DNA of 64,000 nt from Apostichopus japonicus (Eukaryota; Echinodermata; Holothuroidea; Aspidochirotida; Stichopodidae), in the NCBI RefSeq assembly GCF_037975245.1, contig NC_092564.1:10394484-10458483 (forward strand). Direction: 5' to 3'. Positions 29,201-43,100 of the stretch are shown piece by piece (position 1 is the first letter of the stretch; each line of letters opens with the position of its first letter). A program made the position numbers and the translations under genes. The notes beneath the pieces were generated by a model. That model had not been told where the DNA came from. It saw nothing but the letters and a program-made list of their open reading frames with translations, and made no database searches.

Positions 29201-32200
29201 AGGTGGATTAACTAATCCTTACAGCTCCCCGTGTAGGCACTTGCTGTAAAAGATCGGCAAAAGACGCCATCACCCGGGTTTCGAACCACGGATGCAAAAG
29301 CGAGTCTCGATCATCAGCTCGTACGGTGCGCGGAGCCATCGCGCCACTGTATGGACTGAGATATTAGGTGGATTAACTAATCCTTACAGCTCCCCGTGTA
29401 GGCACTTGCTGTAAAAGATCGGCAAAAGACGTCATCACCCGGGGTTCGAACCACGGATGCAAAAGAGAGTCTCCATCATCAGCTCGTACGGTGCGCGGAG
29501 CCATCGCGCCACTGTATGGACTGAGATATTAGGTGGATTAACTAATCCTTACAGCTCCCCGTGTAGGCACTTGCTGTAAAAGATCGGCAAAAGACGTCAT
29601 CACCCGGGGTTCGAACCACGGATGCAAAAGAGAGTCTCGATCATCAGCTCGTACGGTGCGCGGAGCCATCGCGCCACTGTATGGACTGAGATATTAGGTG
29701 GATTAACTAATACTTACAGCTCCCCGTGTAGGCACTTGCTGTAAAAGATCGGCAAAAGACGTCATCACCCGGGGTTCGAACCACGGATGCAAAAGAGAGT
29801 CTCGATCATCAGCTCGTACGGTGCGCGGAGCCATCGCGCAACTGTATGGACTGAGATATTAGGTGGATTAACTAATACTTACAGCTCCCCGTGTAGGCAC
29901 TTGCTGTAAAAGATCGGCAAAAGACGTCATCACCCGGGGTTCGAACGACGGATGCAAAAGAGAGTCTCGATCATCAGCTCGTACGGTGCGCGGAGCCATC
30001 GCGCCACTGTATGGACTGAGAGATTAGGTGGATTAACTAATACTTACAGCTCCCCGTGTAGGCACTTGCTGTAAAAGATCGGCAAGAGACGTCATCACCC
30101 GGGGTTCGAACCACGGATGCAAAGGAGAGTCTCGATCATCAGCTCGTACGGTGCGCCGAGCCATCGCGCCACTGTATGGACTGAGATATTAGGTGGATTA
30201 ACTAATCCTTACAGCTCCCCGTGTAGGCACTTGCTGTAAAAGATCGGCAAAAGACGTCATCACCCGGGGTTCGAACCACGGATGCAAAAGAGAGGCTCGA
30301 TCATCAGCTCGTACGGTGCGCGGAGCCATCGCGCCACTGTATGGACTGAGATATTAGGTGGATTATCTAATCCTTACAGCTCCCCGTGTAGGCACTTGCT
30401 GTAAAAGATCGGCAAAAGACGTCATCACCCGGGGTTCGAACCACGGATGCAAAAGAGAGTCTCGATCATCAGCTCGTACGGTGCGCGGAGCCATCGCGCC
30501 ACTGTATGGACTGAGATATTAGGTGGATTAACTAGTCCTTACAGCTCCCCGTGTAGGCACTTGCTGTAAAAGATCGGCAAAAGACGTCATCACCCGGGGT
30601 TCGAACCACGGATGCAAAAGAGAGTCTCGATCATCAGCTCGTACGGTGCGCGGAGCCATCGCGCCACTGTATGGACTGAGATACTTGGGGGATTAACTTA
30701 TCCTTACAGCTCCCCGTGTAGGCACTTGCTGTTAAAGATCGGCAAAAGACGTCATCACCCGGGGTTCGAACCACGGATGTAAAAGAGAGTCTCGATCATC
30801 AGCTCGTACGGTGCGCGGAGCCATCGCGCCACTGTATGGACTGAGATACTTGGGGGATTAACTAATCCTTACAGCTCCCCGTGTAGGCACTTGCTGTAAA
30901 AGATCGGCAAAAGACGTCATCACCCGGGGTTCGAACCACGGATGCAAAAGAGAGTCTCGATCATCAGCTCGTACGGTGCGCGGAGCCATCGCGCCACTGT
31001 ATGGACTGAGATACTTGGGGGATTAACTAATACTTACAGCTCCCCGTGTAGGCACTTGCTGTAAAAGATCGGCAAAAGTCGTCATCACCCGGGGTTCGAA
31101 CCACGGATGCAAAAGAGAGTCTCGATCATCAGCTCGTACGGTGCGCGGAGCCATCGCGCCACTGTATGGACTGAGATATTAGGTGGATTAACTAATACTT
31201 ACAGCTCCCCGTGTAGGCACTTGCTGTAAAAGATCGGCAAAAGACGTCATCACCCGGGGTTCGAACCACGGATGCAAAAGAGAGTCTCGATCATCAGCTC
31301 GCACGGTGCGCGGAGCCATCGCGCCACTGTATGGACTGAGAGACTAGGTGGATTAACTAATACTTACAGCTCCCCGTGTAGGCACTTGCTGTAAAAGATC
31401 GGCAAAAGACGTCATCACCCGGGGTTCGAACCACGGATGCAAAAGAGAGTCTCGATCAGCAGCTCGTACAGTGCGCGGAGCCATCGCGCCACTGTATTGA
31501 CTGAGAGATTAGGTGGATTAACTAATACTTACAGCTCCCCGTGTAGGCACTTGCTGTAAAAGATCGGCAAAAGACGTCATCACCCGGGGTTCGAACCACG
31601 GATGCAAAAGAGAGTCTCGATCATCAGCTCGTACGGTGCGCCAAGCCATCGCGCCACTGTATTGACTGAGATATTAGGTGGATTAACTAATACTTACAGC
31701 TCCCCGTGTAGGCACTTGCTGTAAAAGATCGGCAAAAGACGTCATCACCCGGGGTTCGAACCACGGATGCAAAAGAGAGTCTCGATCATCAGCTCGTACG
31801 GTGCGCGGAGCCATCGCGCCACTGTATGGACTGAGATATTAGGTGGATTAACTAATACTTACAGCTCCCCGTGTAGGCACTTGCTGTAAAAGATCGGCAA
31901 AAGACGTCATCACCCGGGGTTCGAACCACGGATGCAAAAGAGAGTCTCGATCATCTGCTCGTACGGTGCGCGGAGCCATCGCGCAACTGTATGGACTGAG
32001 ATATTAGGTGGATTAACTAATACTTACAGCTCCCCGTGTAGGCACTTGCTGTAAAAGATCGGCAAAAGACGTCATCACCCGGGGTTCGAACCACGGATGC
32101 AAAAGAGAGTCTCGATCATCTGCTCGTACGGTGCGCGGAGCCATCGCGCAACTGTATGGACTGAGATATTAGGTGGATTAACTAATACTTACAGCTCCCC

Positions 32201-35200
32201 GTGTAGGCACTTGCTGTAAAAGATCGGCAAAAGACGTCATCACCCGGGGTTCGAACCACGGATGCAAAAGAGAGTCTCGATCATCAGCTCGTACGGTGCG
32301 CCAAGCCATCGCGCCACTGTATGGACTGAGATATTAGGTGGATTAACTAATACTTACAGCTCCCCGTGTAGGCACTTGCTGTAAAAGATCGGCAAAAGAC
32401 GTCATCACCCGGGGTTCGAACCACGGATGCAAAAGAGAGTCTCGATCATCAGCTGGTACGGTGCGCGGAGCCATCGCGCCACTGTATGGACTGAGATATT
32501 AGGTGGATTAACTAATACTTACAGCTCCCCGTGTAGGCACTTGCTGTAAAAGATCGGCAAAAGACGTCATCACCCGGGGTTCGAACCACGGATGCAAAAG
32601 AGAGTCTCGATCATCAGCTCGTACGGTGCGCGGAGCCATCGCGCAACTGTATGGACTGAGATATTAGGTGGATTAACTAATACTTACAGCTCCCCGTGTA
32701 GGCACTTGCTGTAAAAGATCGGCAAAAGACGTCATCACCCGGGGTTCGAACCACGGATGCAAAAGAGAGTCTCGATCATCAGCTCGTACGGTGCGCGGAG
32801 CCATCGCGCCACTGTATGGACTGAGAGATTAGGTGGATTAACTAATACTTACAGCTCCCCGTGTAAGTACTTGCTGTAAAAGATCGGTAAAAGACGTCAT
32901 CACCCGGGGTTCGAACCACGGATGCAAAAGAGAGTCTCGATCATCAGCTCGTACGGTGCGCGGAGCCATCGCGCCACTGTATGGACTGAGAGATTAGGTG
33001 GATTAACTAATACTTACAGCTCCCCGTGTAAGCACTTGCTGTAAAAGATCGGCAAAAGACGTCATCACCCGGGGTTCGAACCACGGATGCAAAAGAGAGT
33101 CTCGATCATCAGCTCGTACGGTGCGCCAAGCCATCGCGCCACTGTATGGACTGAGATATTAGGTGGATTAACTAATCCTTACAGCTCCCCGTGTAGGCAC
33201 TTGCTGTAAAAGATCGGCAAAAGACGTCATCACCCGGGGTTCGAACCACGGATGCAAAAGAGAGTCTCGATCATCAGCTCGTACGGTGCGCGGAGCCATC
33301 GCGCCACTGTATGGACTGAGATATTAGGTGGATTAACTAATCCTTACAGCTCCCCATGTAGGCACTTGCTGTAAAAGATCGGCAAAAGACGTCATCACCC
33401 GGGGTTCGAACCACGGATGCAAAAGAGAGTCTCGATCATCAGCTCGTACGGTGCGCGGAGCCATCGCGCCACTGTATGGACTGAGATATTAGGTGGATTA
33501 ACTAATCCTTACAGCTCCCCATGTAGGCACTTGCTGTAAAAGATCTGCAAAAGACGTCATCACCCGGGGTTCGAACCACGGATGCAAAAGAGAGTCTCGA
33601 TCATCAGCTCGTACGGTGCGCGGAGCCATCGCGCCACTGTATGGACTGAGATATTAGGTGGATTAACTAATCCTTACAGCTCCCCATGTAGGCACTTGCT
33701 GTAAAAGATCGGCAAAAGACGTCATCACCCGGGGTTCGAACCACGGATGCAAAAGAGAGTCTCGATCATCAGCTCGTACTGTGCGCGGAGCCATCGCGCC
33801 ACTGTATGGACTGAGATATTTGGTGGATTAACTAATCCTTACAGCTCCCCGTGTAGGCACTTGCTGTAAAAGATCGGCAAAAGACGCCATCACCTGGGTT
33901 TCGAACCACGGATGCAAAAGAGAGTCTCGATCATCAGCTCGTACGTTGCGCGGAGCCATCGCGCCACTGTATGGACTGAGATATTAGGTGGATTAACTAA
34001 TCCTTACAGCTCCCCGTGTAGGCACTTGCTGTAAAAGATCGGCAAAAGACGTCATCACCCGGGGTTCGAACCACGGATGCAAAAGAGAGTCTCGATCATC
34101 AGCTGGTACGGTGCGCGGAGCCATCGCGCCACTGTATGGACTGAGATATTAGGTGGATTAACTAATCCTTACAGCTCCCCGTGTAGGCACTTGCTGTAAA
34201 AGATCGGCAAAAGACGTCATCACCCGGGGTTCGAACCACGGATGCAAAAGAGAGTCTCGATCATCAGCTCGTACGGTGCGCGGAGCCATCGCGCCACTGT
34301 ATGGACTGAGAGACTTGGGGGATTAACTAATACTTACAGCTCCCCGTGTAGGCACTTGCTGTAAAAGATCGGCAAAAGACGTCATCACCCGGGGTTCGAA
34401 CCACGGATGCAAAAGAGAGTCTCGATCATCAGCTCGTACGGTGCGCGGAGCCATCGCGCCACTGTATGGACTGAGAGACTTGGGGGATTAACTAATACTT
34501 ACAGCTCCCCGTGTAGGCACTTGCTGTAAAAGATCGGCAAAAGACGTCATCACCCGGGGTTCGAACCACGGATGCAAAAGAGAGTCTCGATCATCAGCTC
34601 GTACGGTGCGCGGAGCCATCGCGCCACTGTATGGACTGAGAGACTAGGTGGATTAACTAATACTTACAGCTCCCCGTGTAGGCACTTGCTATAAAAGATC
34701 GGCAAAAGACGTCATCACCCGGGGTTCGAACCACGGATGCAAAAGAGAGTCTCGATCATCAGCTCGTACGGTGCGCGGAGCCATCGCGCCACTGTATGGA
34801 CTGAGAGATTAGGTGGATTAACTAATACTTACAGCTCCCCGTGTATGCACTTGCTGTAAAAGATCGGCAAAAGACGTCATCACCCGGGGTTCGAACCACG
34901 GATGCAAAAGAGAGTCTCGATCAGCAGCTCGTACGGTGCGCGGAGCCATCGCGCCACTGTATTGACTGAGAGATTAGGTGGATTAACTAATACTTACAGC
35001 TCCCCGTGTAGACACTTGCTGTAAAAGATCGGCAAAAGACGTCATCACCCGGGGTTCGAACCACGGATGCAAAAGAGAGTCTCGATCATCAGCTCGCACG
35101 GTGCGCCAAGCCATCGCGCCACTGTATTGACTGAGATATTAGGTGGATTAACTAATACTTACAGCTCCCCGTGTAGGCACTTGCTGTAAAAGATCGGCAA

Positions 35201-36960
35201 AAGACGTCATCACCCGGGGTTCGAACCACGGATGCAAAAGAGAGTCTCGATCATCAGCTCGTACGGTGCGCGGAGCCATCGCGCCACTGTATGGACTGAG
35301 ATATTAGGTGGATTAACTAATCCTTACAGCTCCCCGTGTAGGCACTTGCTGTAAAAGATCGGCAAAAGACGTCATCACCCGGGGTTCGAACCACGGATGC
35401 AAAAGAGAGTCTCGATCATCAGCTCGTACGGTGCGCGGAGCCATCGCGCCACTGTATGGACTGAGATATTAGGTGGATTAACTAATCCTTACAGCTCCCC
35501 GTGTAGGCACTTGCTGTAAAAGATCGGCAAAAGACGTCATCACCCGGGGTTCGAACCACGGATGCAAAAGAGAGTCTCGATCATCAGCTCGTACGGTGCG
35601 CGGAGCCATCGCGCCACTGTATGGACTGAGATATTAGGTGGATTAACTAATCCTTACAGCTCCCCGTGTAGGCACTTGCTGTAAAAGATCGGCAAAAGAC
35701 GTCATCACCCGGGGTTCGAACCACGGATGCAAAAGAGAGTCTCGATCATCAGCTCGTACGGTGCGCGGAGCCATCGCGCCACTGTATGGACTGAGATATT
35801 AGGTGGATTAACTAATACTTACAGCTCCCCGTGTAAGCACTTGCTGTAAAAGATCGGCAAAAGACGTCATCACCCGGGGTTCGAACCACGGATGCAAAAG
35901 AGAGTCTCCATCATCAGCTCGTACAGTGCGCGGAGCCATCGCGCCACAGTATGGACTGAGATATTAGGTGGATTAACTAATACTTACAGCTCCCCGTGTA
36001 AGCACTTGCTGTAAAAGATCGGCAAAAGACGTCATCACCCGGGGTTCGAACCACGGATGCAAAAGAGAGTCTCGATCATCAGCTCGTACGGTGCGCCAAG
36101 CCATCGCGCAACTGTATGGACTGAGATATTTGGTGGATTAACTAATACTTACAGCTCCCCGTGTAGGCACTTGCTGTAAAAGATCGGCAAAAGACGTCAT
36201 CACCCGGGGTTCGAACCACGGATGCAAAAGAGAGTCTCGATCATCAGCTCGTACGGTGCGCGGAGCCATCGCGCCACTGTATGGACTGAGATATTAGGTG
36301 GATTAACTAATACTTACAGCTCCCCGTGTAAGCACTTGCTGTAAAAGATCGGCAAAAGACGTCATCACCCGGGGTTCGAACCACGGATGCAAAAGAGAGT
36401 CTCGATCATCAGCTGGTACGGTGCGCGGAGCTATCGCGCCACTGTATGGACTGAGATATTAGGTGGATTAACTAATACTTACAGCTCCCCGTGTAAGCAC
36501 TTGCTGTAAAAGATCGGCAAAAGACGTCATCACCCGGGGTTCGAACCACGGATGCAAAAGAGAGTCTCGATCATCAGCTCGTACAGTGCGCGGAGCCATC
36601 GCGCCACTGTATGGACTGAGATATTAGGTGGATTAACTAATACTTACAGCTCCCCGTGTAAGCACTTGCTATAAAAGATCGGCAAAAGACGTCATCACCC
36701 GGGGTTCGAACCACGGATGCAAAAGAGAGTCTCGATCATCAGCTGGTACGGTGCGCCAAGCCATCGCGCCACTGTATGGACTGAGATATTAGGTGGATTA
36801 ACTAATACTTACAGCTCCCCGTGTAAGCACTTGCTGTAAAAGATCGGCAAAAGACGTCATCACCCGGGGTTCGAACCACGGATGCAAAAGAGAGTCTCGA
36901 TCATCAGCTGGTACGGTGCGCGGAGCCATCGCGCCACTGTATGGACTGAGATATTTGGTG

Positions 36961-38940
36961 GATTAACTAATACTTACAGCTCCCCGTGTAGGCACTTGCT
37001 GTAAAAGATCGGCAAAAGACGTCATCACCCGGGGTTCGAACCACGGATGCAAAAGAGAGTCTCGATCATCAGCTCGTACGGTGCGCGGAGCCATCGCGCC
37101 ACTGTATGGACTGAGATATTAGGTGGATTAACTAATACTTACAGCTCCCCGTGTAAGCACTTGCTGTAAAAGATCGGCAAAAGACGTCATCACCCGGGGT
37201 TCGAACCACGGATGCAAAAGAGAGTCTCGATCATCAGCTCGTACGGTGCGCGGAGCCATCGCGCCACTGTATGGACTGAGATATTAGGTGGATTAACTAA
37301 TACTTACAGCTCCCCGTGTAAGTACTTGCTGTAAAAGATCGGCAAAAGACGTCATCACCCGGGGTTCGAACCACGGATGCAAAAGAGAGTCTCGATCATC
37401 AGCTCGTACGGTGCGCCAAGCCATCGCGCCACTGTATGGACTGAGATATTAGGTGGATTAACTAATCCTTACAGCTCCCCGTGTAGGCACTTGCTGTAAA
37501 AGATCGGCAAAAGACGTCATCACCCGGGGTTCGAACCACGGATGCAAAAGAGAGTCTCGATCATCAGCTCGTACGGTGCGCGGAGCCATCGCGCCACTGT
37601 ATGGACTGAGATATTTGGTGGATTAACTAATACTTACAGCTCCCCGTGTAGGCACTTGCTGTAAAAGATCGGCAAAAGACGTCATCACCCGGGGTTCGAA
37701 CCACGGATGCAAAAGAGAGTCTCGATCATCAGCTCGTACGGTGCGCGGAGCCATCGCGCCACTGTATGGACTGAGATATTAGGTGGATTAACTAATACTT
37801 ACAGCTCCCCGTGTAAGCACTTGCTGTAAAAGATCGGCAAAAGACGTCATCACCCGGGGTTCGAACCACGGATGCAAAAGAGAGTCTCGATCATCAGCTC
37901 GTACGGTGCGCGGAGCCATCGCGCCACTGTATGGACTGAGATATTAGGTGGATTAACTAATACTTACAGCTCCCCGTGTAAGTACTTGCTGTAAAAGATC
38001 GGCAAAAGACGTCATCACCCGGGGTTCGAACCACGGATGCAAAAGAGAGTCTCGATCATCAGCTCGTACGGTGCGCCAAGCCATCGCGCCACTGTATGGA
38101 CTGAGATATTAGGTGGATTAACTAATCCTTACAGCTCCCCGTGTAGGCACTTGCTGTAAAAGATCGGCAAAAGACGTCATCACCCGGGGTTCGAACCACG
38201 GATGCAAAAGAGAGTCTCGATCATCAGCTCGTACGGTGCGCGGAGCCATCGCGCCACTGTATGGACTGAGATATTAGGTGGATTAACTAATACTTACAGC
38301 TCCCGGTGTAGGCACTTGCTGTAAAAGATCGGCAAAAGACGTCATCACCCGGGGTTCGAACCACGGATGCAAAAGAGAGGCTGGATCATCAGCTCGTACG
38401 GTGCGCGGAGCCATCGCGCCACTGTATGGACTGAGATATTAGGTGGATTAACTAATCCTTACAGCTCCCCGTGTAAGCACTTGCTGTAAAAGATCGGCAA
38501 AAGACGTCATCACCCGGGGTTCGAACCACGGATGCAAAAGAGAGTCTCGATCATCAGCTCGTACGGTGCGCGGAGCCATCGCGCCACTGTATGGACTGAG
38601 ATATTAGGTGGATTAACTAATACTTACAGCTCCCCGTGTAAGTACTTGCTGTAAAAGATCGGCAAAAGACGTCATCACCCGGGGTTCGAACCACGGATGC
38701 AAAAGAGAGTCTCGATCATCAGCTCGTACGGTGCGCCAAGCCATCGCGCCACTGTATGGACTGAGATATTAGGTGGATTAACTAATCCTTACAGCTCCCC
38801 GTGTAGGCACTTGCTGTAAAAGATCGGCAAAAGACGTCATCACCCGGGGTTCGAACCACGGATGCAAAAGAGAGTCTCGATCATCAGCTCGTACGGTGCG
38901 CGGAGCCATCGCGCCACTGTATGGACTGAGATATTAGGTG
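36961..38940. repeat. Four-unit (660-bp) higher-order repeat, three copies
   Basis: Four consecutive satellite units with distinct variants repeat as a set at 36961, 37621 and 38281. The marker agtacttgct occurs at 37321, 37981 and 38641, each 660 bases apart. It is followed each time by a unit with the gccaagcc variant and then by one starting aatccttac. The third copy carries an extra tcccggtgtagg unit with gaggctggatc, which starts again at 38941. This is a short higher-order repeat inside the simple array. Confidence 0.8.
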
Positions 38941-38949
38941 GATTAACTA

Positions 38950-40195
38950 ATACTTACAGCTCCCGGTGTAGGCACTTGCTGTAAAAGATCGGCAAAAGAC
39001 GTCATCACCCGGGGTTCGAACCACGGATGCAAAAGAGAGGCTGGATCATCAGCTCGTACAGTGCGCCAAGCCATCGCGCCACTGTATGGACTGAGATATT
39101 AGGTGGATTAACTAATCCTTACAGCTCCCCGTGTAGGCACTTGCTGTAAAAGATCGGCAAAAGACGTCATCACCCGGGGTTCGAACCACGGATGCAAAAG
39201 AGAGTCTCGATCATCAGCTCGTACAGTGCGCGGAGCCATCGCGCCACTGTATGGACTGAGATATTAGGTGGATTAACTAATCCTTACAGCTCCCCGTGTA
39301 GGCACTTGCTGTAAAAGATCGGCAAAAGACGTCATCACCCGGGGTTCGAACCACGGATGCAAAAGAGAGTCTCGATCATCAGCTCGTACGGTGCGCGGAG
39401 CCATCGCGCCACTGTATGGACTGAGATATTAGGTGGATTAACTAATCCTTACAGCTCCCCGTGTAGGCAATTGCTGTAAAAGATCGGCAAAAGACGTCAT
39501 CACCCGGGGTTCGAACCACGGATGCAAAAGAGAGTCTCGATCATCAGCTCGTACGGTGCGCGGAGCCATCGCGCCACTGTATGGACTGAGAGATTAGGTG
39601 GATTAACTAATCCTTACAGCTCCCCGTGTAGGCAATTGCTGTAAAAGATCGGCAAAAGACGTCATCACCCGGGGTTCGAACCACGGATGCAAAAGAGAGT
39701 CTCGATCATCAGCTGGTACGGTGCGCCAAGCCATCGCGCCACTGTATGGACTGAGATATTAGGTGGATTAACTAATCCTTACAGCTCCCCGTGTAAGCAC
39801 TTGCTGTAAAAGATCGGCAAAAGACGTCATCACCCGGGGTTCGAACCACGGATGCAAAAGAGAGTCTCGATCATCAGCTGGTACGGTGCGCCAAGCCATC
39901 GCGCCACTGTATGGACTGAGAGATTAGGTGGATTAACTAATACTTACAGCTCCCCGTGTAGGCACTTGCTGTAAAAGATCGGCAAAAGACGTCATCACCC
40001 GGGGTTCGAACCACGGATGCAAAAGAGAGTCTCGATCATCAGCTGGTACGGTGCGCCAAGCCATCGCGCCACCGTATGGACTGAGAGATTAGGTGGATTA
40101 ACTAATACTTACAGCTCCCCGTGTAGGCACTTGCTGTAAAAGATCGGCAAAAGACGTCATCACCCGGGGTTCGAACCACGGATGCAAAAGAGAGT
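38950..40195. repeat. Satellite block shared with 45218-46463, left copy
   Basis: The ordered markers tcccggtgtagg, gaggctggatcatc (near 39037), two successive ggcaattgct units (near 39466 and 39631) and the accgtatgg unit recur 6268 bases to the right. That is 38 units less two bases, and it matches the two single-base deletions at about 41469 and 42955 that lie between the copies. Confidence 0.78.
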
Positions 40196-43100
40196 CTCGA
40201 TCATCAGCTCGCACGGTGCGCCAAGCCATCGCGCCACTGTATTGACTGAGATATTAGGTGGATTAACTAATACTTACAGCTCCCCGTGTAGTCACTTGCT
40301 GTAAAAGATCGGCAAAAGACGTCATCACCCGGGGTTCGAACCACGGATGCAAAAGAGAGTCTCGATCATCAGCTCGTACGGTGCGCGGAGCCATCGCGCC
40401 ACTGTATGGACTGAGATATTAGGTGGATTAACTAATCCTTACAGCTCCCCGTGTAGGCACTTGCTGTAAAAGATCGGCAAAAGACGTCATCACCCGGGGT
40501 TCGAACCACGGATGCAAAAGAGAGTCTCGATCATCAGCTCGTACGGTGCGCGGAGCCATCGCGCCACTGTATGGACTGAGATATTAGGTGGATTAACTAA
40601 TCCTTACAGCTCCCCGTGTAGGCACTTGCTGTAAAAGATCGGCAAAAGACGTCATCACCCGGGGTTCGAACCACGGATGCAAAAGAGAGTCTCGATCATC
40701 AGCTCGTACGGTGCGCGGAGACATCGCGCCACTGTATGGACTGAGATATTAGGTGGATTAACTAATACTTACAGCTCCCCGTGTAAGCACTTGCTGTAAA
40801 AGATCGGCAAAAGACGTCATCACCCGGGGTTCGAACCACGGATGCAAAAGAGAGTCTCGATCATCAGCTGGTACGGTGCGCGGAGCCATCGCGCCACTGT
40901 ATGGACTGAGATATTAGGTGGATTAACTAATACTTACAGCTCCCCGTGTAAGCACTTGCTGTAAAAGATCGGCAAAAGACGTCATCACCCGGGGTTCGAA
41001 CCACGGATGCAAAAGAGAGTCTCGATCATCAGCTGGTACGGTGCGCGGAGCCATCGCGCCACTGTATGGACTGAGATATTAGGTGGATTAACTAATACTT
41101 ACAGCTCCCCGTGTAAGCACTTGCTGTAAAAGATCGGCAAAAGACGTCATCACCCGGGGTTCGAACCACGGATGCAAAAGAGAGTCTCGATCATCAGCTC
41201 GTACGGTGCGCGGAGCCATCGCGCCACTGTATGGACTGAGATATTAGGTGGATTAACTAATACTTACAGCTCCCCGTGTAAGTACTTGCTGTAAAAGATC
41301 GGCAAAAGACGTCATCACCCGGGGTTCGAACCACGGATGCAAAAGAGAGTCTCGATCATCAGCTCGTACGGTGCGCGGAGCCATCGCGCCACTGTATGGA
41401 CTGAGATATCAGGTGGATTAACTAATACTTACAGCTCCCCGTGTAAGCACTTGCTGTAAAAGATCGGCAAAGACGTCATCACCCGGGGTTCGAACCACGG
41501 ATGCAAAAGAGAGTCTCGATCATCAGCTGGTACGGTGCGCGGAGCCATCGCGCCACTGTATGGACTGAGATATTAGGTGGATTAACTAATCCTTACAGCT
41601 CCCCGTGTAGGCACTTGCTGTAAAAGATCGGCAAAAGACGTCATCACCCGGGGTTCGAACCACGGATGCAAAAGAGAGTCTCGATCATCAGCTCGTACGG
41701 TGCGCGGAGCCATCGCGCCACTGTATGGACTGAGATATTAGGTGGATTAACTAATCCTTACAGCTCCCCGTGTAGGCACTTGCTGTAAAAGATCGGCAAA
41801 AGACGTCATCACCCGGGGTTCGAACCACGGATGCAAAAGAGAGTCTCGATCATCAGCTCGTACGGTGCGCGGAGCCATCGCGCCACTGTATGGACTGAGA
41901 TATTAGGTGGATTAACTAATCCTTACAGCTCCCCGTGTAGGCACTTGCTGTAAAAGATCGGCAAAAGACGTCATCACCCGGGGTTCGAACCACGGATGCA
42001 AAAGAGAGTCTCGATCATCAGCTCGTACGGTGCGCGGAGCCATCGCGCCACTGTATGGACTGAGATATTAGGTGGATTAACTAATCCTTACAGCTCCCCG
42101 TGTAGGCACTTGCTGTAAAAGATCGGCAAAAGACGTCATCACCCGGGGTTCGAACCACGGATGCAAAAGAGAGTCTCGATCATCAGCTCGTACGGTGCGC
42201 GGAGACATCGCGCCACTGTATGGACTGAGATATTAGGTGGATTAACTAATACTTACAGCTCCCCGTGTAAGCACTTGCTGTAAAAGATCGGCAAAAGACG
42301 TCATCACCCGGGGTTCGAACCACGGATGCAAAAGAGAGTCTCGATCATCAGCTGGTACGGTGCGCGGAGCCATCGCGCCACTGTATGGACTGAGATATTA
42401 GGTGGATTAACTAATACTTACAGCTCCCCGTGTAAGCACTTGCTGTAAAAGATCGGCAAAAGACGTCATCACCCGGGGTTCGAACCACGGATGCAAAAGA
42501 GAGTCTCGATCATCAGCTCGTACAGTGCGCGGAGCCATCGCGCCACTGTATGGACTGAGATATTAGGTGGATTAACTAATACTTACAGCTCCCCGTGTAA
42601 GCACTTGCTGTAAAAGATCGGCAAAAGACGTCATCACCCGGGGTTCGAACCACGGATGCAAAAGAGAGTCTCGATCATCAGCTCGTACGGTGCGCGGAGC
42701 CATCGCGCCACTGTATGGACTGAGATATTAGGTGGATTAACTAATACTTACAGCTCCCCGTGTAAGGACTTGCTGTAAAAGATCGGCAAAAGACGTCATC
42801 ACCCGGGGTTCGAACCACGGATGCAAAAGAGAGTCTCGATCATCAGCTCGTACGGTGCGCGGAGCCATCGCGCCACTGTATGGACTGAGATATCAGGTGG
42901 ATTAACTAATACTTACAGCTCCCCGTGTAAGCACTTGCTGTAAAAGATCGGCAAAGACGTCATCACCCGGGGTTCGAACCACGGATGCAAAAGAGAGTCT
43001 CGATCATCAGCTGGTACGGTGCGCGGAGCCATCGCGCCACTGTATGGACTGAGATATCAGGTCGATTAACTAATACTTACAGCTCCCCGTGTAAGCACTT

